DNA of 64,000 nt, from contig NZ_JALDNB010000008.1 of the NCBI RefSeq assembly GCF_022699665.1, positions 186,001-250,000 of the forward strand. The letters are read 5' to 3'. Shown here in pieces: positions 54,784-64,000 of this stretch. The position numbers and the translations under genes were made by a program. The notes under the pieces were generated by a model that had not been told where the DNA came from, did no database searches, and saw only the letters and a list, made by a program, of their open reading frames with translations. This stretch comes from Chryseobacterium aahli. Lineage in GTDB: Bacteria; Bacteroidota; Bacteroidia; Flavobacteriales; Weeksellaceae. Positions within the stretch are counted from its first letter, which is position 1; each line of letters begins with the position of its first letter.

Positions 54784-54887
54784 CAGTCTTTCATACTCGT
54801 TGAAGAGTCTTTTAATACATTGTCGAGTCTTTGAGTCTCAAAAACGAGCCTTCAATACTCGATGATGAGTGTTGAAGGCTGTTTTTA
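54784..54887. repeat. Degenerate 20-21-bp tandem repeat
   Basis: Five units starting at 54784, 54805, 54825, 54846 and 54867 share (G/C)AGTCTTTCAATACTCG-like sequence. Related GAGTC/GACTC words occur from 54676. It shares period and part of its sequence with the array at 53297 read on the opposite strand. It lies in the 420-bp gap upstream of the Kelch gene, where I found no ORF or clear promoter. Confidence 0.65.
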
Positions 54888-54967
54888 TTATTTTAATAGT
54901 GAAATTAAATAATCGAACAATTAAAATGAATTTGCAATGAGGGGTTTATGTTTGTGGGTGTAGTATT

Positions 54968-55558
54968 TTAATTCGGATTGAACTGAATATTGAAATTCTT
55001 TAAATAATCCTCTATTGGTTCCATTCCCATTACTTTTCTTCTTTCGTTCACAGTTTCAGGATTTTCTAATTTATACAATTTACCATTTTCTATTTGTGAA
55101 CCATATATTTGAGGTTTTCCTTCGTCCATTAAAATCCTATCTTTCATCAATGCGTATTGTCCTTTAGATAAGTCTCCATTTTCAACCGCTTTCTCTATTT
55201 GTGGAAAATACTTTTTTCTTATTTCTTTAGTACTATGTTGCAGACCCAACCAGATTGCATCCATTTGTTTTTGACCCACCTCCTTTAATGTTGGCATACC
55301 ACACTTTTCAATAATGCTAATCACTAATTCCTGATTCCTATGATCTTCTTTAGCGTATTTGATGAGTTCATTTGATTTTCTAATCCTTTGGTCACTTTCA
55401 AAAACTTCGCTGAGGATTTGTCGTTTTTTGCTACAATCGACTTCAATAATATCTACTGAACCTACATAGACAAATTTATCTCTATTCATATAAAGGAATA
55501 TTGATATGATTAAAACAAGAGCGGTTAATATGCTGAATAATATTTTTTTTATTTTCAT
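54968..55558 (-). CDS. DUF6624-type membrane-anchored protein
   Basis: A 196-residue protein with one N-terminal membrane span (~6-24). The soluble part has the DUF6624 layout: ESDQRIRK, MPTLKEVGQKQMDAIWLGLQHS, QYALMKDRILMDEGKPQIYGSQ and NPETVNERRKVMGMEPIEDYL. Function unknown. Confidence 0.8.
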   Translation of the reverse strand: MKIKKILFSILTALVLIISIFLYMNRDKFVYVGSVDIIEVDCSKKRQILSEVFESDQRIRKSNELIKYAKEDHRNQELVISIIEKCGMPTLKEVGQKQMDAIWLGLQHSTKEIRKKYFPQIEKAVENGDLSKGQYALMKDRILMDEGKPQIYGSQIENGKLYKLENPETVNERRKVMGMEPIEDYLKNFNIQFNPN

Positions 55559-55592
55559 TTCTATTTTTGGTTTATATTACACATAACTTGTA

Positions 55593-55657
55593 TATATGCG
55601 AAACAAACTTTCGCATATACACTCAAAATTAGGTAGATTGGCGAAGGTTTGTTTCGC
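55593..55657. repeat. Nested inverted repeats upstream of DUF6624 gene
   Basis: TATATGCGAAA-CAAAC-TTTCGCATATA (55593-55619) is a perfect hairpin. In addition GCGAAACAAAC (55598-55608) pairs with GTTTGTTTCGC (55647-55657). The arrangement suggests a recombination or mobile-element end, or a switchable RNA structure. No transposase is nearby. Confidence 0.6.
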
Positions 55658-55728
55658 TTTATTTATTTCAAAGATATTAAATTAAATCATCAAAAATATT
55701 TTTTGCTTTACAATCTAATTTCAAAAAA

Positions 55729-55754
55729 AACCGCTCAGAAAAATCTGAACGGTT
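55729..55754 (-). terminator. Terminator of groESL
   Basis: AACCG-C-TCAGA pairs with TCTGA-A-CGGTT around AAAA with one mismatch. Eight Ts follow on the minus strand. Confidence 0.85.
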
Positions 55755-55783
55755 TAATTTTATATTGCCTCGTTCGCTGACCG

Positions 55784-57515
<1,732 letters not shown>

Positions 57516-57517
57516 TC

Positions 57518-57796
57518 TTATCCAATTACACCAAGTAAATCTCCCTCTTTTACGATTAAGAAATCTTTTCCGTCTAATTTTAATTCAGAACCTGAATATT
57601 TTCCATAAAGAACTTTATCTCCTACTTTTACAGTGGTAGGCTCGTCTACTTTACCAGGACCTACTGCTACTACTGTACCTTCTTGTGGTTTTTCTTTCGC
57701 TGTGTCTGGGATGATAATACCTGAAGCTGTTTTAGTTTCTGCAGCGATAGGCTCTATAAGCACTCTGTCTGCTAAGGGTTTAAAGTTTACTGACAT
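57518..57796 (-). CDS. groES: Co-chaperonin GroES
   Basis: A 92-residue 10-kDa chaperonin: [13 protein letters not shown], the mobile loop [45 protein letters not shown] and the closing ILIV-type strand [14 protein letters not shown]. It caps GroEL. It is first in the groESL operon. Confidence 0.99.
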   Translation of the reverse strand: MSVNFKPLADRVLIEPIAAETKTASGIIIPDTAKEKPQEGTVVAVGPGKVDEPTTVKVGDKVLYGKYSGSELKLDGKDFLIVKEGDLLGVIG

Positions 57797-57911
57797 AATA
57801 TTTTTATTTTTAAATTATTTCTGTCTCGTAAATCTCCAAATCTGTGCCACGCGACTATAAGTAGAGTTTTGGCAGATTTTTTTTAAAGATGTGAAATTTT
57901 GGCAGAAAAAA

Positions 57912-57934
57912 AGTTCACTTGCTGTAAGTGAACT
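57912..57934 (-). terminator. Terminator of secreted hypothetical gene
   Basis: AGTTCACTT-GCTGT-AAGTGAACT, followed on the minus strand by seven Ts. It ends the gene at 57941 just before the groES promoter region. Confidence 0.9.
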
Positions 57935-57940
57935 CAGAAT

Positions 57941-58831
57941 TTATTTGCACGAGCTGTCGTAGTCTTTCAGTAATTTTTTATACATATTGGTGTATAATTC
58001 AGTTTTGTATCTCATGTTTATTTTAGCAGCTGCCGCTCCCTTTTTCCCTTTCATCTCTTCCTTTCTTTCTGCGTCGGTAGCCTTTTTATTTTCTTTGTAG
58101 GTTTTGTTTGAGAAATATTCATTTTTTCTTGCTTCATCTACCTTTGCTAAAAACTCGGGGCAGTCGGCGCCCACAATTTCGTATGCTTTATAAAATTTCT
58201 TGTACAGAGATTTCATATTAAATAAATCCAGAGGCGTAAGCTTGTTGTAGTCTACCGGTGCAACGGCAAATGTGTCACCCGGTTTACTGAGATAGATCAT
58301 GACATGTTGCAGTTGGCAGTCATCATTATTTCCATTGGATCCTGACGCAAAATTATCTCCAAAATCAGCTTTACAAAACATGCTTCGGTAACCGTAAAGG
58401 TTAATTTCTCCTTTTTCCATCAATGGCAACATTAACACTCTTCCTTCGGATTCCAGTTCCAAGTTGCTGTCTATTTCTTTCACAATACGTTTGTCTAATT
58501 GAAATTTTTCCTGAGTATCTTCATTAGTGTAAATCAAACTTTTAATATCCGAAACAGGGATAGGCTGCACCGTTGCATCTGTTTTTGAAGATTTAAATTT
58601 TACCTCTTTTCTGTTAAGATTGGCGCTTTTTTCTGAGCTTTTACCAATGTAGTTAAAGGTCGCAACATCGGGAAGCATAAAGTCCTGAGCAAATCCGGTT
58701 TTGGTCGTTCCGTCTTCCATCAAGATTTCGATGGGTAGAAAATCTCTTTTACCTGTGTAAAATTGTAACGATTGCGCAAAATAAGATTGTGCTGCTGCAA
58801 AAAGCAACAGAAGAAGACTGAGTTTTTTCAT
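57941..58831 (-). CDS. Secreted hypothetical protein
   Basis: A 296-residue exported protein (signal ending YFAQ). The N-terminal two thirds are beta-rich (FLPIEILMEDGTTKTGFAQ, DIKSLIYTNEDTQEKFQL). The C-terminus is a highly charged Lys/Glu helical stretch (ATDAERKEEMKGKKGAAAAK) ending in Cys-Lys. No family recognised. It is 50 bp behind the M1 peptidase gene and may share its transcript. Confidence 0.8.
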   Translation of the reverse strand: MKKLSLLLLLFAAAQSYFAQSLQFYTGKRDFLPIEILMEDGTTKTGFAQDFMLPDVATFNYIGKSSEKSANLNRKEVKFKSSKTDATVQPIPVSDIKSLIYTNEDTQEKFQLDKRIVKEIDSNLELESEGRVLMLPLMEKGEINLYGYRSMFCKADFGDNFASGSNGNNDDCQLQHVMIYLSKPGDTFAVAPVDYNKLTPLDLFNMKSLYKKFYKAYEIVGADCPEFLAKVDEARKNEYFSNKTYKENKKATDAERKEEMKGKKGAAAAKINMRYKTELYTNMYKKLLKDYDSSCK

Positions 58832-58881
58832 ATAAAGGAGTTAGTTTTTGTTTTTAAAGATTAAAAATGAAATTGCAGAAT

Positions 58882-61260
58882 TTACTTTTTCTTCCCCGCA
58901 GCCTGCATCGGATTAACCTTTCCATTCGCACCGCCTCTCACCGCGCCGTCTTGTTTTTGTTTAAATAACTGAAATTTCGAGCTTGTCGCAGAACTTCCGT
59001 CATTACTCCACAAATTATTTGAAGTATCAATATCCGCTGTTTCTCTCATCGGATCAAGCTGAATTGATTTTAATTTTTTATCAAAATAGAATGTTTTCGA
59101 AACTTTCTTTTCATTATGTCTCCAGATTTGAGCTGAAGATTTATCTTTTAATTTTGAACCGTCTTCAAAAGTAAACTCTAAAATAATCGGCATTACCAGA
59201 CCACCTTTGTTCATGAAATCGATTTGATACGCTGTGATATTTTTAAATTTATCCTGATCTTTTTTATCTAAAGCTTCGCTTCCTTCTGCTTTGATACTAT
59301 ATTCTTTATCAGCATCTACTTTTTCCTGACCGCGGTCATAACGGTAGTAAAAATCCTGTAAATCTTTATCTTTTTCTACCTCAAAAGCAATGGTTTTGTC
59401 TTCTTTGTTTCTGATTTTCGAAATATCTTCAAATTCGTTTTGCAAAGGTTTATCCACTTTATATTTGGTTTCCTCAGCTTGTTTTACCGCAGTTAAGTCG
59501 GGAGTTGCAATCGTAACCTTATCAATCGCAATGTCTACAGGATCGGTTCCGTAGAACCAGCCTCTCCAGAACCAATCAAGATCTTCACCGCTCGCATCTT
59601 CCATTGTTCTGAAAAAATCTGCTGGCTCAGGATGTTTGAACGCCCATCTTTTTGAATACGTTTTAAATGCTTTATCGAAAAGCTCTCTTCCCATAATCGT
59701 TTCACGAAGAATATTCAGACCTGTTGCAGGTTTAGAATAAGCATTCGGGCCAAACTGAATAATGTTTTCGGAATTACTCATAATCGGTTCCAGCTGATCT
59801 TTCGGAAGTTTCATATAATCAACAATCGTCCATGCCGGACCACGTTTTGAAGGGAATTTATTATCCCATTTTTCTTCCGTTAAATATTCTGTGAATGTAT
59901 TTAATCCTTCATCCATCCAGCTCCATTGTCTTTCATCTGAGTTGATGATCATCGGGAAAAAGTTGTGTCCTACTTCATGAATGATTACCCCGATCATTCC
60001 GTTTTTAATTCCTTCAGAATATGTTCCGTCTTTTTCTGTTCTTCCAAAATTGAAACAGATCATCGGATATTCCATTCCATTCGAAGCTTCCACAGACTGC
60101 GCTACTGGATAAGGGTAGGGAATCGTGAATTCTGAATAGGTTTTGATCGTATGAGCAACAGCTTTCGTAGAGAATTTTCTGTACAAGCCATAAGCTTCCT
60201 TCGGGTAGAAACTCATCGCCATTACTTTATTATTGTTTTCAGGAATTGTAACGCCCATTGCATCCCAGACAAACTTTCTTGAAGCCGTCCATGCAAAATC
60301 TCTGACATCTTTTGCCTCAAAAACCCAAGTTTTTCTCTGTTTCGAATGATTTTTCTCTGCTTTTTTAGCTTCATCCAAAGTCACAATTTCTACAGGCTCA
60401 TTCGAAGTTTGTGATTTCTTATATCTTGATAATTGTTCAGGAGTTAAAACCTGTTCGTAGTTTTTACATTCTCCGGTTCCTCCAATCACATGATCAGCGG
60501 GAACGTTCATCGAGACTTTATAATTCCCAAAAACTAAAGCAAATTCACCTCTTCCTGTGAACTGATGATTCTGCCAACCCTGAAAATCGCTGTACACACA
60601 CATTCTTGGGAACCATTGGGTGATGGTGTACAAATCATTTCCGTCTTCTGCGAAATTTTCATAACCGCCGCGGCCTCCCATTTTCGTACGGTTCGGGATG
60701 TTATAATTCCAATCTATTTTAAAGATGAATTTTTCGCCTTTCTTTAAAACTTTAGGCAAATCAATACGCATCATCGTCTTGTTGACGGTGTATTTCAAAG
60801 GATTTCCTGAAGCATCGGTTACTTTTTCTAAATTAACACCATACCCGTTATCTTTTGCAGGAATATCTGTCGTCTTTAATTGCTGGTCGTTCAAAGATTT
60901 CGGCAGGGTAGAAGAGAACTGATAATCCGCTTTTTTGACCGTTGATTGTTGGTTCTCATCTAACTGTAACCAAATATAATCTAAATCGTCCGGCGAATTA
61001 TTGTGATAGGTAACCGTTTCCGAACCTTTTAAGTTTCTTTTATCTTCGTCGAGATATGCGGTGATGTCGTAATCTGCTCTGTTTTGCCAATATGCTTGCC
61101 CAGGAGCTCCTGAAGCCGTTCTGTAAACGTTTGGTGTAGGAAGAATAGTTCCTAACTGTTCAAATCTGTTCCCATGGTTACTTCCCGGATTGTTTTGAAT
61201 GTTTTGGGCAGAAACACCAATATAAAATAGAACTGAAAGTGCAGCAACTTTAAATTTCAT
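58882..61260 (-). CDS. Secreted M1 family metallopeptidase
   Basis: A 792-residue exported zinc aminopeptidase-like enzyme. The signal peptide ends GVSAQ. The N-terminal M1 beta-domain begins near YWQNRADYDITAYLDEDKRNL; NGMEYPMICF replaces the GAMEN loop. The catalytic HEVGH is at residues 428-432 with Glu451 as third zinc ligand (WMDEGLNTF). The extended C-terminal region after ~590 is Lys/Asp-rich, and the tail (MQAAGKKK) is not a T9SS tail. Probably periplasmic peptide degradation. Confidence 0.95.
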   Translation of the reverse strand: MKFKVAALSVLFYIGVSAQNIQNNPGSNHGNRFEQLGTILPTPNVYRTASGAPGQAYWQNRADYDITAYLDEDKRNLKGSETVTYHNNSPDDLDYIWLQLDENQQSTVKKADYQFSSTLPKSLNDQQLKTTDIPAKDNGYGVNLEKVTDASGNPLKYTVNKTMMRIDLPKVLKKGEKFIFKIDWNYNIPNRTKMGGRGGYENFAEDGNDLYTITQWFPRMCVYSDFQGWQNHQFTGRGEFALVFGNYKVSMNVPADHVIGGTGECKNYEQVLTPEQLSRYKKSQTSNEPVEIVTLDEAKKAEKNHSKQRKTWVFEAKDVRDFAWTASRKFVWDAMGVTIPENNNKVMAMSFYPKEAYGLYRKFSTKAVAHTIKTYSEFTIPYPYPVAQSVEASNGMEYPMICFNFGRTEKDGTYSEGIKNGMIGVIIHEVGHNFFPMIINSDERQWSWMDEGLNTFTEYLTEEKWDNKFPSKRGPAWTIVDYMKLPKDQLEPIMSNSENIIQFGPNAYSKPATGLNILRETIMGRELFDKAFKTYSKRWAFKHPEPADFFRTMEDASGEDLDWFWRGWFYGTDPVDIAIDKVTIATPDLTAVKQAEETKYKVDKPLQNEFEDISKIRNKEDKTIAFEVEKDKDLQDFYYRYDRGQEKVDADKEYSIKAEGSEALDKKDQDKFKNITAYQIDFMNKGGLVMPIILEFTFEDGSKLKDKSSAQIWRHNEKKVSKTFYFDKKLKSIQLDPMRETADIDTSNNLWSNDGSSATSSKFQLFKQKQDGAVRGGANGKVNPMQAAGKKK

Positions 61261-61271
61261 AGCTAATATTT

Positions 61272-61643
61272 TTAATTGTTTTCAGGAAAAGCCAGCCACC
61301 AGTCTTCCATTGATTGTATAATTGGCAAAAAGGCAATGCCTTTTTCAGTTAATTTGTATTCTACCCTCGGCGGAATTTCAGCGTAAGCCGTTCTCAGAAT
61401 AAGACCATCATTTTCCAATTCTTTTAAAATTGTACTTAAGGTTCCCTGTGCTAAATTATCTAATTCCCTTTTAAGAACCCCGAATCTTTTTGGGCATTCG
61501 TTACCGATGATTTTAATCAGAGAAATCTTCCATTTTCCGTTAATCATCTTCAAAGTGTGTTCTGCGTAGCAATTATTTGCCAGAAAAAGAAAATTTTCTG
61601 TGCAGCTAACGAGTTCATTATCAGAATTAGTACTAAAATTCAT
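61272..61643 (-). CDS. HxlR family transcriptional regulator
   Basis: A 123-residue HxlR winged-helix protein: CYAEHTLKMINGKWKISLIKII, CPKRFGVLKRELDNLAQGTLSTILKELENDGLI and a PPRVEYKLTEKG wing. Three Cys lie in or before the domain. It is divergent from a multidrug-type MFS transporter, its likely target. Confidence 0.93.
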   Translation of the reverse strand: MNFSTNSDNELVSCTENFLFLANNCYAEHTLKMINGKWKISLIKIIGNECPKRFGVLKRELDNLAQGTLSTILKELENDGLILRTAYAEIPPRVEYKLTEKGIAFLPIIQSMEDWWLAFPENN

Positions 61644-61667
61644 ACTGAGTATGTTTTTTTTACCTAC

Positions 61668-61698
61668 TTGACTGCAGGTTTTGATGTTGTTACTTTTG
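61668..61698 (+). promoter_or_regulatory. Promoter of MFS transporter gene
   Basis: TTG 61668-61670, 20-nt spacer, TACTTTTG 61691-61698. The expected start near 61705 is 25 bp before the ATG. The HxlR gene on the other strand probably shares this control region. Confidence 0.6.
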
Positions 61699-61729
61699 AA
61701 GTCGTAAAGTTAAAATATTATCAATAAAA

Positions 61730-63115
61730 ATGAGAAATTTTCAAGAGTTTAATAAGTGGTTGAGTTTAATTGTCATTTCGATGTCGATTTTTTTATGTGT
61801 TCTGGATCTTTTTATTGTCAATATTGCAATACCGTCAATAAGAAGTTCTTTACAGGCTAATTCTGCCGAGGCGCAGTTTATTATTGTGTTTTATATTATC
61901 GGATATGGTGCTTTTTTGATTACCGGAAGTAAAATTGGAAATAAATTTGGTCATAAAAAGACCTTTATAGCTTCCATGTTTAGCTTTATGGTGTTCTCAT
62001 TGTTATGCGGAATATCGACTTCAGCGTTCGAACTGAATATAAGCAGACTTTTTCAGGGCATTTCGGCGGCTTTTATGGTTCCGCAAGGGGTTGCTTTGAT
62101 TTCCAATGTTTTTAAAGTTGAAGAAGAAAGAGTAAAAGCTTTGGGAATCTATGGTGCGATTGCAGGAATCGCTTCGGTCATAGGACAGGTTTTGGGCGGT
62201 ATCATTCCCGATCTTCATTTTAGTTTTGATGCGTGGCGGCTTGTTTTCTTTATCAATATTCCGATTGCGCTTTTGGTCATTATTTTGACTAATAAATTTC
62301 TAAAGGAAGTTGAAATTAAAGCAAAAGAATCCATACAGATTTTCCCACAATTGATATTGATTATTCTTCTTATTATTTTGATGTACGAAATTGTAATCGG
62401 CGGCGAAGAAGGTTGGAAGACAAATAATATTTTGCTGCTCCTTTTTTCTTTTGCAGGTTTGATTCTTTTTATCTTAAATCAGAAAAGAAAGTTTAAAAAA
62501 GGAAAAGAGGTTTTGATCAATATGAAACCTTTTCTATATCCAAGTTTTAAAGTAGCGCTTTTAGCAGCGGTTACTTATTATTTGGTTCAGGATTCTTATT
62601 TTTTCATCAATGCCAATTTTTTTGAAGAACATCATTATCTGAGTTCCACAACCACAGGATTATTGTTTGCGTGTCAGGGAATTGGTTATGTTTTAGCATC
62701 CCTTTTATCGGTGAGATTTTTAAATAAATATCAGGAAAAATTTATTGTCTTCGGTCTAATCATAATGATTTTAGGACTTGTAGGTCATCTTTATGTGGTC
62801 AATTCACCAACAATCAATTTACTAATGATATCTGTTGTTCTATTCTTTTACGGAATCGGATGTGGAATCGTGCTGCCGTCTATGTTTACCAATGCAATGA
62901 GAAAATTGCCTGTTTCAGTTACCTCGCTTGCGAGCGGAGTTTATTTGACAATTCAGCAGATTTCTATCGGACTCGGAGTGAGTTTTGTTGGACGGATTTA
63001 TTTTAGTTTTGATGACGGATATTTTATGGCAACTTTAGTAATGATTGTTTTACTGTTGATTACAATAAGTATATTTTTAATTTCAGATAGTAGATTAAAA
63101 AGGAATTCTCTCTAA
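61730..63115 (+). CDS. MFS transporter, DHA2-type (EmrB/QacA-like)
   Basis: A 461-residue drug:proton antiporter-like permease with about fourteen membrane spans. Motif segments include LDLFIVNIAIPSI (span 1), GSKIGNKFGHKKTF (loop 2-3 motif A) and SRLFQGISAAFMVPQGVALI. It probably exports toxic compounds under control of the divergent HxlR regulator. Its 3' end overlaps the convergent membrane gene by 21 bp. Confidence 0.93.
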   Translation: MRNFQEFNKWLSLIVISMSIFLCVLDLFIVNIAIPSIRSSLQANSAEAQFIIVFYIIGYGAFLITGSKIGNKFGHKKTFIASMFSFMVFSLLCGISTSAFELNISRLFQGISAAFMVPQGVALISNVFKVEEERVKALGIYGAIAGIASVIGQVLGGIIPDLHFSFDAWRLVFFINIPIALLVIILTNKFLKEVEIKAKESIQIFPQLILIILLIILMYEIVIGGEEGWKTNNILLLLFSFAGLILFILNQKRKFKKGKEVLINMKPFLYPSFKVALLAAVTYYLVQDSYFFINANFFEEHHYLSSTTTGLLFACQGIGYVLASLLSVRFLNKYQEKFIVFGLIIMILGLVGHLYVVNSPTINLLMISVVLFFYGIGCGIVLPSMFTNAMRKLPVSVTSLASGVYLTIQQISIGLGVSFVGRIYFSFDDGYFMATLVMIVLLLITISIFLISDSRLKRNSL

Positions 63116-63673
63116 GGTCATTTTTAAGGCCAATGCAAAAACGCCTGAAGAAACAAATAAAACCCAGTCTTTTTTATTTACTTTAAAAAGGTTTAAAAGA
63201 ATGAAAAGCAATATTAAAATGGCCAGCACAATCACAATTTGTCCGAGTTCCAACCCAATATTAAAACCTAAAAGCGGAACGGCGATGCTCTGACTTTTAG
63301 CAATCATCACTCTTGCGGTATTTGCAAATCCCAATCCGTGAATGAGTCCGAAGAAAAGAGCTAGGTAATAATTGGTTTTATTTTGCGATTGTTTTTTGTT
63401 TTTCATTAAAATATTTCCGGCAGCCGTTAAAACAATTGTCAACGGAATCAAAAATTCCACCCAATTAGAAGGAAGTCTTACTACATCGAGAATGCTTAAA
63501 GCCAAAGTGATGGAATGTCCGATGGTAAATGCGGTAACAAGAATCAGGATTTTTTTCCAGTCTTTTGAAGTGTATACGGCAATTAAAGCTAAAACAAAAA
63601 GCTGATGATCAAGCGCATCCAGTGAAATAATATGTTCCCAACCGAGTTTTAAATAAAATAAAAAGTCCTGCAT
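63095..63673 (-). CDS. HupE/UreJ-like membrane protein
   Basis: A 192-residue protein with about six spans and the family motifs LGWEHIISLDALDHQLFVLAL, FTIGHSITLAL and FGLIHGLGFA, all with conserved His. Proteins of this type are linked to nickel/cobalt or hydrogenase-urease accessory transport, but many in Bacteroidota have no such context, as here. Confidence 0.88.
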   Translation of the reverse strand: MQDFLFYLKLGWEHIISLDALDHQLFVLALIAVYTSKDWKKILILVTAFTIGHSITLALSILDVVRLPSNWVEFLIPLTIVLTAAGNILMKNKKQSQNKTNYYLALFFGLIHGLGFANTARVMIAKSQSIAVPLLGFNIGLELGQIVIVLAILILLFILLNLFKVNKKDWVLFVSSGVFALALKMTLERIPF

Positions 63674-63715
63674 TATTCAATTATTTTTTGAAATGCGATG
63701 ATACAAAATTTATTT

Positions 63716-63723
63716 TAACTTTG
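63716..63723 (+). promoter_or_regulatory. -7 element of antitoxin gene
   Basis: TAACTTTG fits TAnnTTTG and lies 16 bp before the ATG at 63740. The nearest TTTG is 25 nt upstream. Confidence 0.45.
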
Positions 63724-63739
63724 TATAAAATTCAGTATC

Positions 63740-63988
63740 ATGATTGTTAATATCGAGTTGGAAAATTCTGAAGATTTTGTTTTTATCAAACAGCTTTTGG
63801 AAAAAATAAAAGGAGTGAAATCGGTTTCTGTGGAAAGCGAGTACGAAATAATTGAGGGAGTTCCTACTCATGTTTATGAACAGATAGAGAAATATGCAGA
63901 CTCTGTGAAAGAAGAAGACTGTATTTCTTCAGAAGAGTTTTTTGAAAATGCCCGAAAAAAAGCATGCGAGTTATATTTACGAAAGTAG
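63740..63988 (+). CDS. Probable antitoxin (DUF2683-like)
   Basis: An 82-residue acidic protein: an N-terminal strand (MIVNIELENSEDFVFIKQLL), VKSVSVESEYE, then helices ending ENARKKACELYLRK. Size, charge and the overlapping downstream ORF fit the antitoxin of a RelE/ParE-type pair (DUF2683-like). Confidence 0.65.
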   Translation: MIVNIELENSEDFVFIKQLLEKIKGVKSVSVESEYEIIEGVPTHVYEQIEKYADSVKEEDCISSEEFFENARKKACELYLRK

Positions 63989-64000
63989 CGTATAGCTCTT
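63964..64000 (+). CDS. Start of a RelE/ParE-type toxin (cut by window end)
   Basis: An ATG inside the antitoxin gene opens the frame MRVIFTKVAYSS, which has the look of a RelE/ParE N-terminus and overlaps the antitoxin by 25 bp, as is usual in such operons. Only 12 codons are visible. Confidence 0.45.
   Translation, partial: MRVIFTKVAYSS

Noticed and set aside
55576..55640. Integron attC site
   Set aside because: The flanking motifs only partly match RYYYAAC and GTTRRRY, the stem is perfect without the extrahelical bases of attC, and there is no integrase.
57835..57849. Sigma-54-like TGGCAC...TTGG motif before groES (minus strand)
   Set aside because: The second box is one base too close and lacks the GC pair required at -12, so it does not fit the sigma-54 consensus.

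Overview
This window looks like chromosomal DNA of a member of the Bacteroidota, most likely Flavobacteriia and close to Chryseobacterium (family Weeksellaceae). The reasons are: AT-rich DNA; Bacteroidota-type promoters (TAnnTTTG at -7) and no clear Shine-Dalgarno sites; type IX secretion C-terminal tails; a FISUMP-domain surface protein; a DUF3467 gene directly after rpoC; and many secreted or lipoproteins with a final 'AQ' or 'SC' processing site. No tRNA, rRNA, CRISPR array or complete insertion sequence was found.

Layout. 1-3.7 kb: two surface-protein genes, then two terminator-like hairpins. 4.0-13 kb: the RNA polymerase operon rpoB-rpoC-DUF3467, preceded by a good promoter and an unusually structured ~225-nt leader. 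13-14.4 kb: a lipoprotein gene bracketed by a degenerate second copy of the DUF3467 gene end plus terminator. 14.4-18.3 kb: a Crp/Fnr-type regulator followed by a five-gene exported operon (DUF5777 beta-barrel, c-type cytochrome lipoprotein, YceI, ankyrin, DOMON with a T9SS tail). A near-consensus Crp/Fnr operator sits in front of that operon. 18.3-37.6 kb: housekeeping and metabolic genes (phosphodiesterase, HxlR/NmrA pair, alcohol dehydrogenase, carboxylesterase, cytoplasmic alpha-amylase, dinB, thioredoxin-like lipoprotein, lpxK, truA, ABC exporter, CPBP protease, outer-membrane and T9SS proteins) separated by short palindromic intergenic repeats.

37.8-50.6 kb is accessory in character. 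About fifteen genes all lie on the minus strand, mostly small acidic proteins. They include SUKH-like proteins, a DUF6892-type protein, a small RelA/SpoT-like HD hydrolase, a metallophosphoesterase, a T4 Rnl2-type RNA ligase and an Arr-type ADP-ribosyltransferase. Several ORFs here are broken or carry long homopolymers: an in-frame TGA, a displaced C-terminus, an 8-C tract and an 8-A tract. I read it as a decaying or diversifying immunity/defence-type array without a visible toxin.

50.8-64 kb: membrane proteins, a membrane-bound one-component regulator divergent from a secreted protein, a Kelch protein flanked on both sides by 21-bp-period tandem repeats, the groES-groEL operon, a secreted M1 metallopeptidase, an HxlR/MFS divergent pair, a HupE/UreJ-like membrane protein, and at the right edge the antitoxin and first codons of a probable RelE/ParE toxin.
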